DNA from: Acidobacteriota bacterium
Lineage (GTDB): Bacteria; Acidobacteriota; Terriglobia; Terriglobales; Acidobacteriaceae
Reading direction: 5' to 3'
Assembly (NCBI GenBank): GCA_021802085.1
Contig: JAKAAZ010000212.1
Coordinates: 1-6,046 of the forward strand
DNA length: 6,046 bases
The first letter of the stretch is position 1. Each line of letters opens with the position of its first letter. The position numbers and the translations under genes were made by a program. The notes under the pieces are model-generated. The model saw nothing but the letters and a program-made list of their open reading frames with translations. It searched no databases and was not told the origin of the DNA. Shown here piece by piece: positions 6,011 through 6,046 of the stretch.

Positions 6011-6046
6011 ATGCGCACTTGGCTTACGATTCTGCTGCTAGGTGTG
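6011..6046 (+). CDS. Start of a probably exported protein, cut by window edge
   Basis: From ATG at 6011 the frame reads MRTWLTILLLGV to the window edge: a basic residue then a hydrophobic stretch, as in a signal peptide or membrane anchor. The frame is open back to a TGA at 5966-5968, and an in-frame CTG at 5993 would add six residues (LNRERM numbering as L-L-N-R-E-R before the ATG methionine) and has the better-placed ribosome site. Only 12-18 codons are visible, so no family can be assigned. It follows the receptor by 136 bp in the same direction and may be co-transcribed with it. The alternative is that this is not a gene at all, but the strong ribosome site plus signal-like start argues for one. 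Confidence 0.5.
   Translation, partial: MRTWLTILLLGV

Noticed and set aside
1..6046. Mobile element, CRISPR array or phage-defence system
   Set aside because: I saw no transposase or integrase motif, no terminal repeats flanking any gene, no regularly spaced repeats and no defence-associated domain in any frame.

Overview
The window (6,046 bases, fairly GC-rich) looks like a chromosomal piece of a Gram-negative, aerobic soil-type bacterium, most probably an acidobacterium (Terriglobia/Bryobacteraceae-like). The main reason is the long Oar-like TonB-dependent receptor with an N-terminal carboxypeptidase-regulatory-like domain, a family greatly expanded in Acidobacteriota and usually found there without a SusD partner. 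The Tat-exported Cys-type sulfatase fits that setting. The taxonomic call is an inference from protein style; there is no rRNA or other marker here.

Layout from left to right. (1) Positions 1-416, minus strand: the N-terminal 138 codons of a formylglycine-generating enzyme (FGE, SUMF1 family), cut by the window edge. (2) Positions 465-1919, minus strand: a 484-residue type I sulfatase with a twin-arginine signal and a CxPSR active-site signature. It lies 48 bp upstream of the FGE gene in the same direction, with a 10-bp perfect inverted repeat across the junction. (3) Positions 1920-2490: a 571-bp divergent intergenic region with no convincing gene. It holds two sigma70-type promoters pointing outward. 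Both have a perfect TTGACA -35 box, an 18-bp spacer and a good -10 box, and both carry a dyad that starts in the -35 box and runs into the spacer. (4) Positions 2491-5874, plus strand: the complete 1,127-residue TonB-dependent receptor. (5) Positions 5875-6046: a short gap without an obvious terminator, then a strong Shine-Dalgarno and the first codons of another probably exported protein, cut by the right edge.

How the parts may work together (inference): the receptor would import a substrate, possibly sulfated, across the outer membrane, and the sulfatase would remove sulfate in the cell envelope. The FGE would convert the sulfatase's active-site Cys to formylglycine in the cytoplasm before Tat carries the folded enzyme out. 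The matching architecture of the two divergent promoters suggests, but does not prove, coordinated regulation. The sulfated substrate cannot be identified from this sequence.
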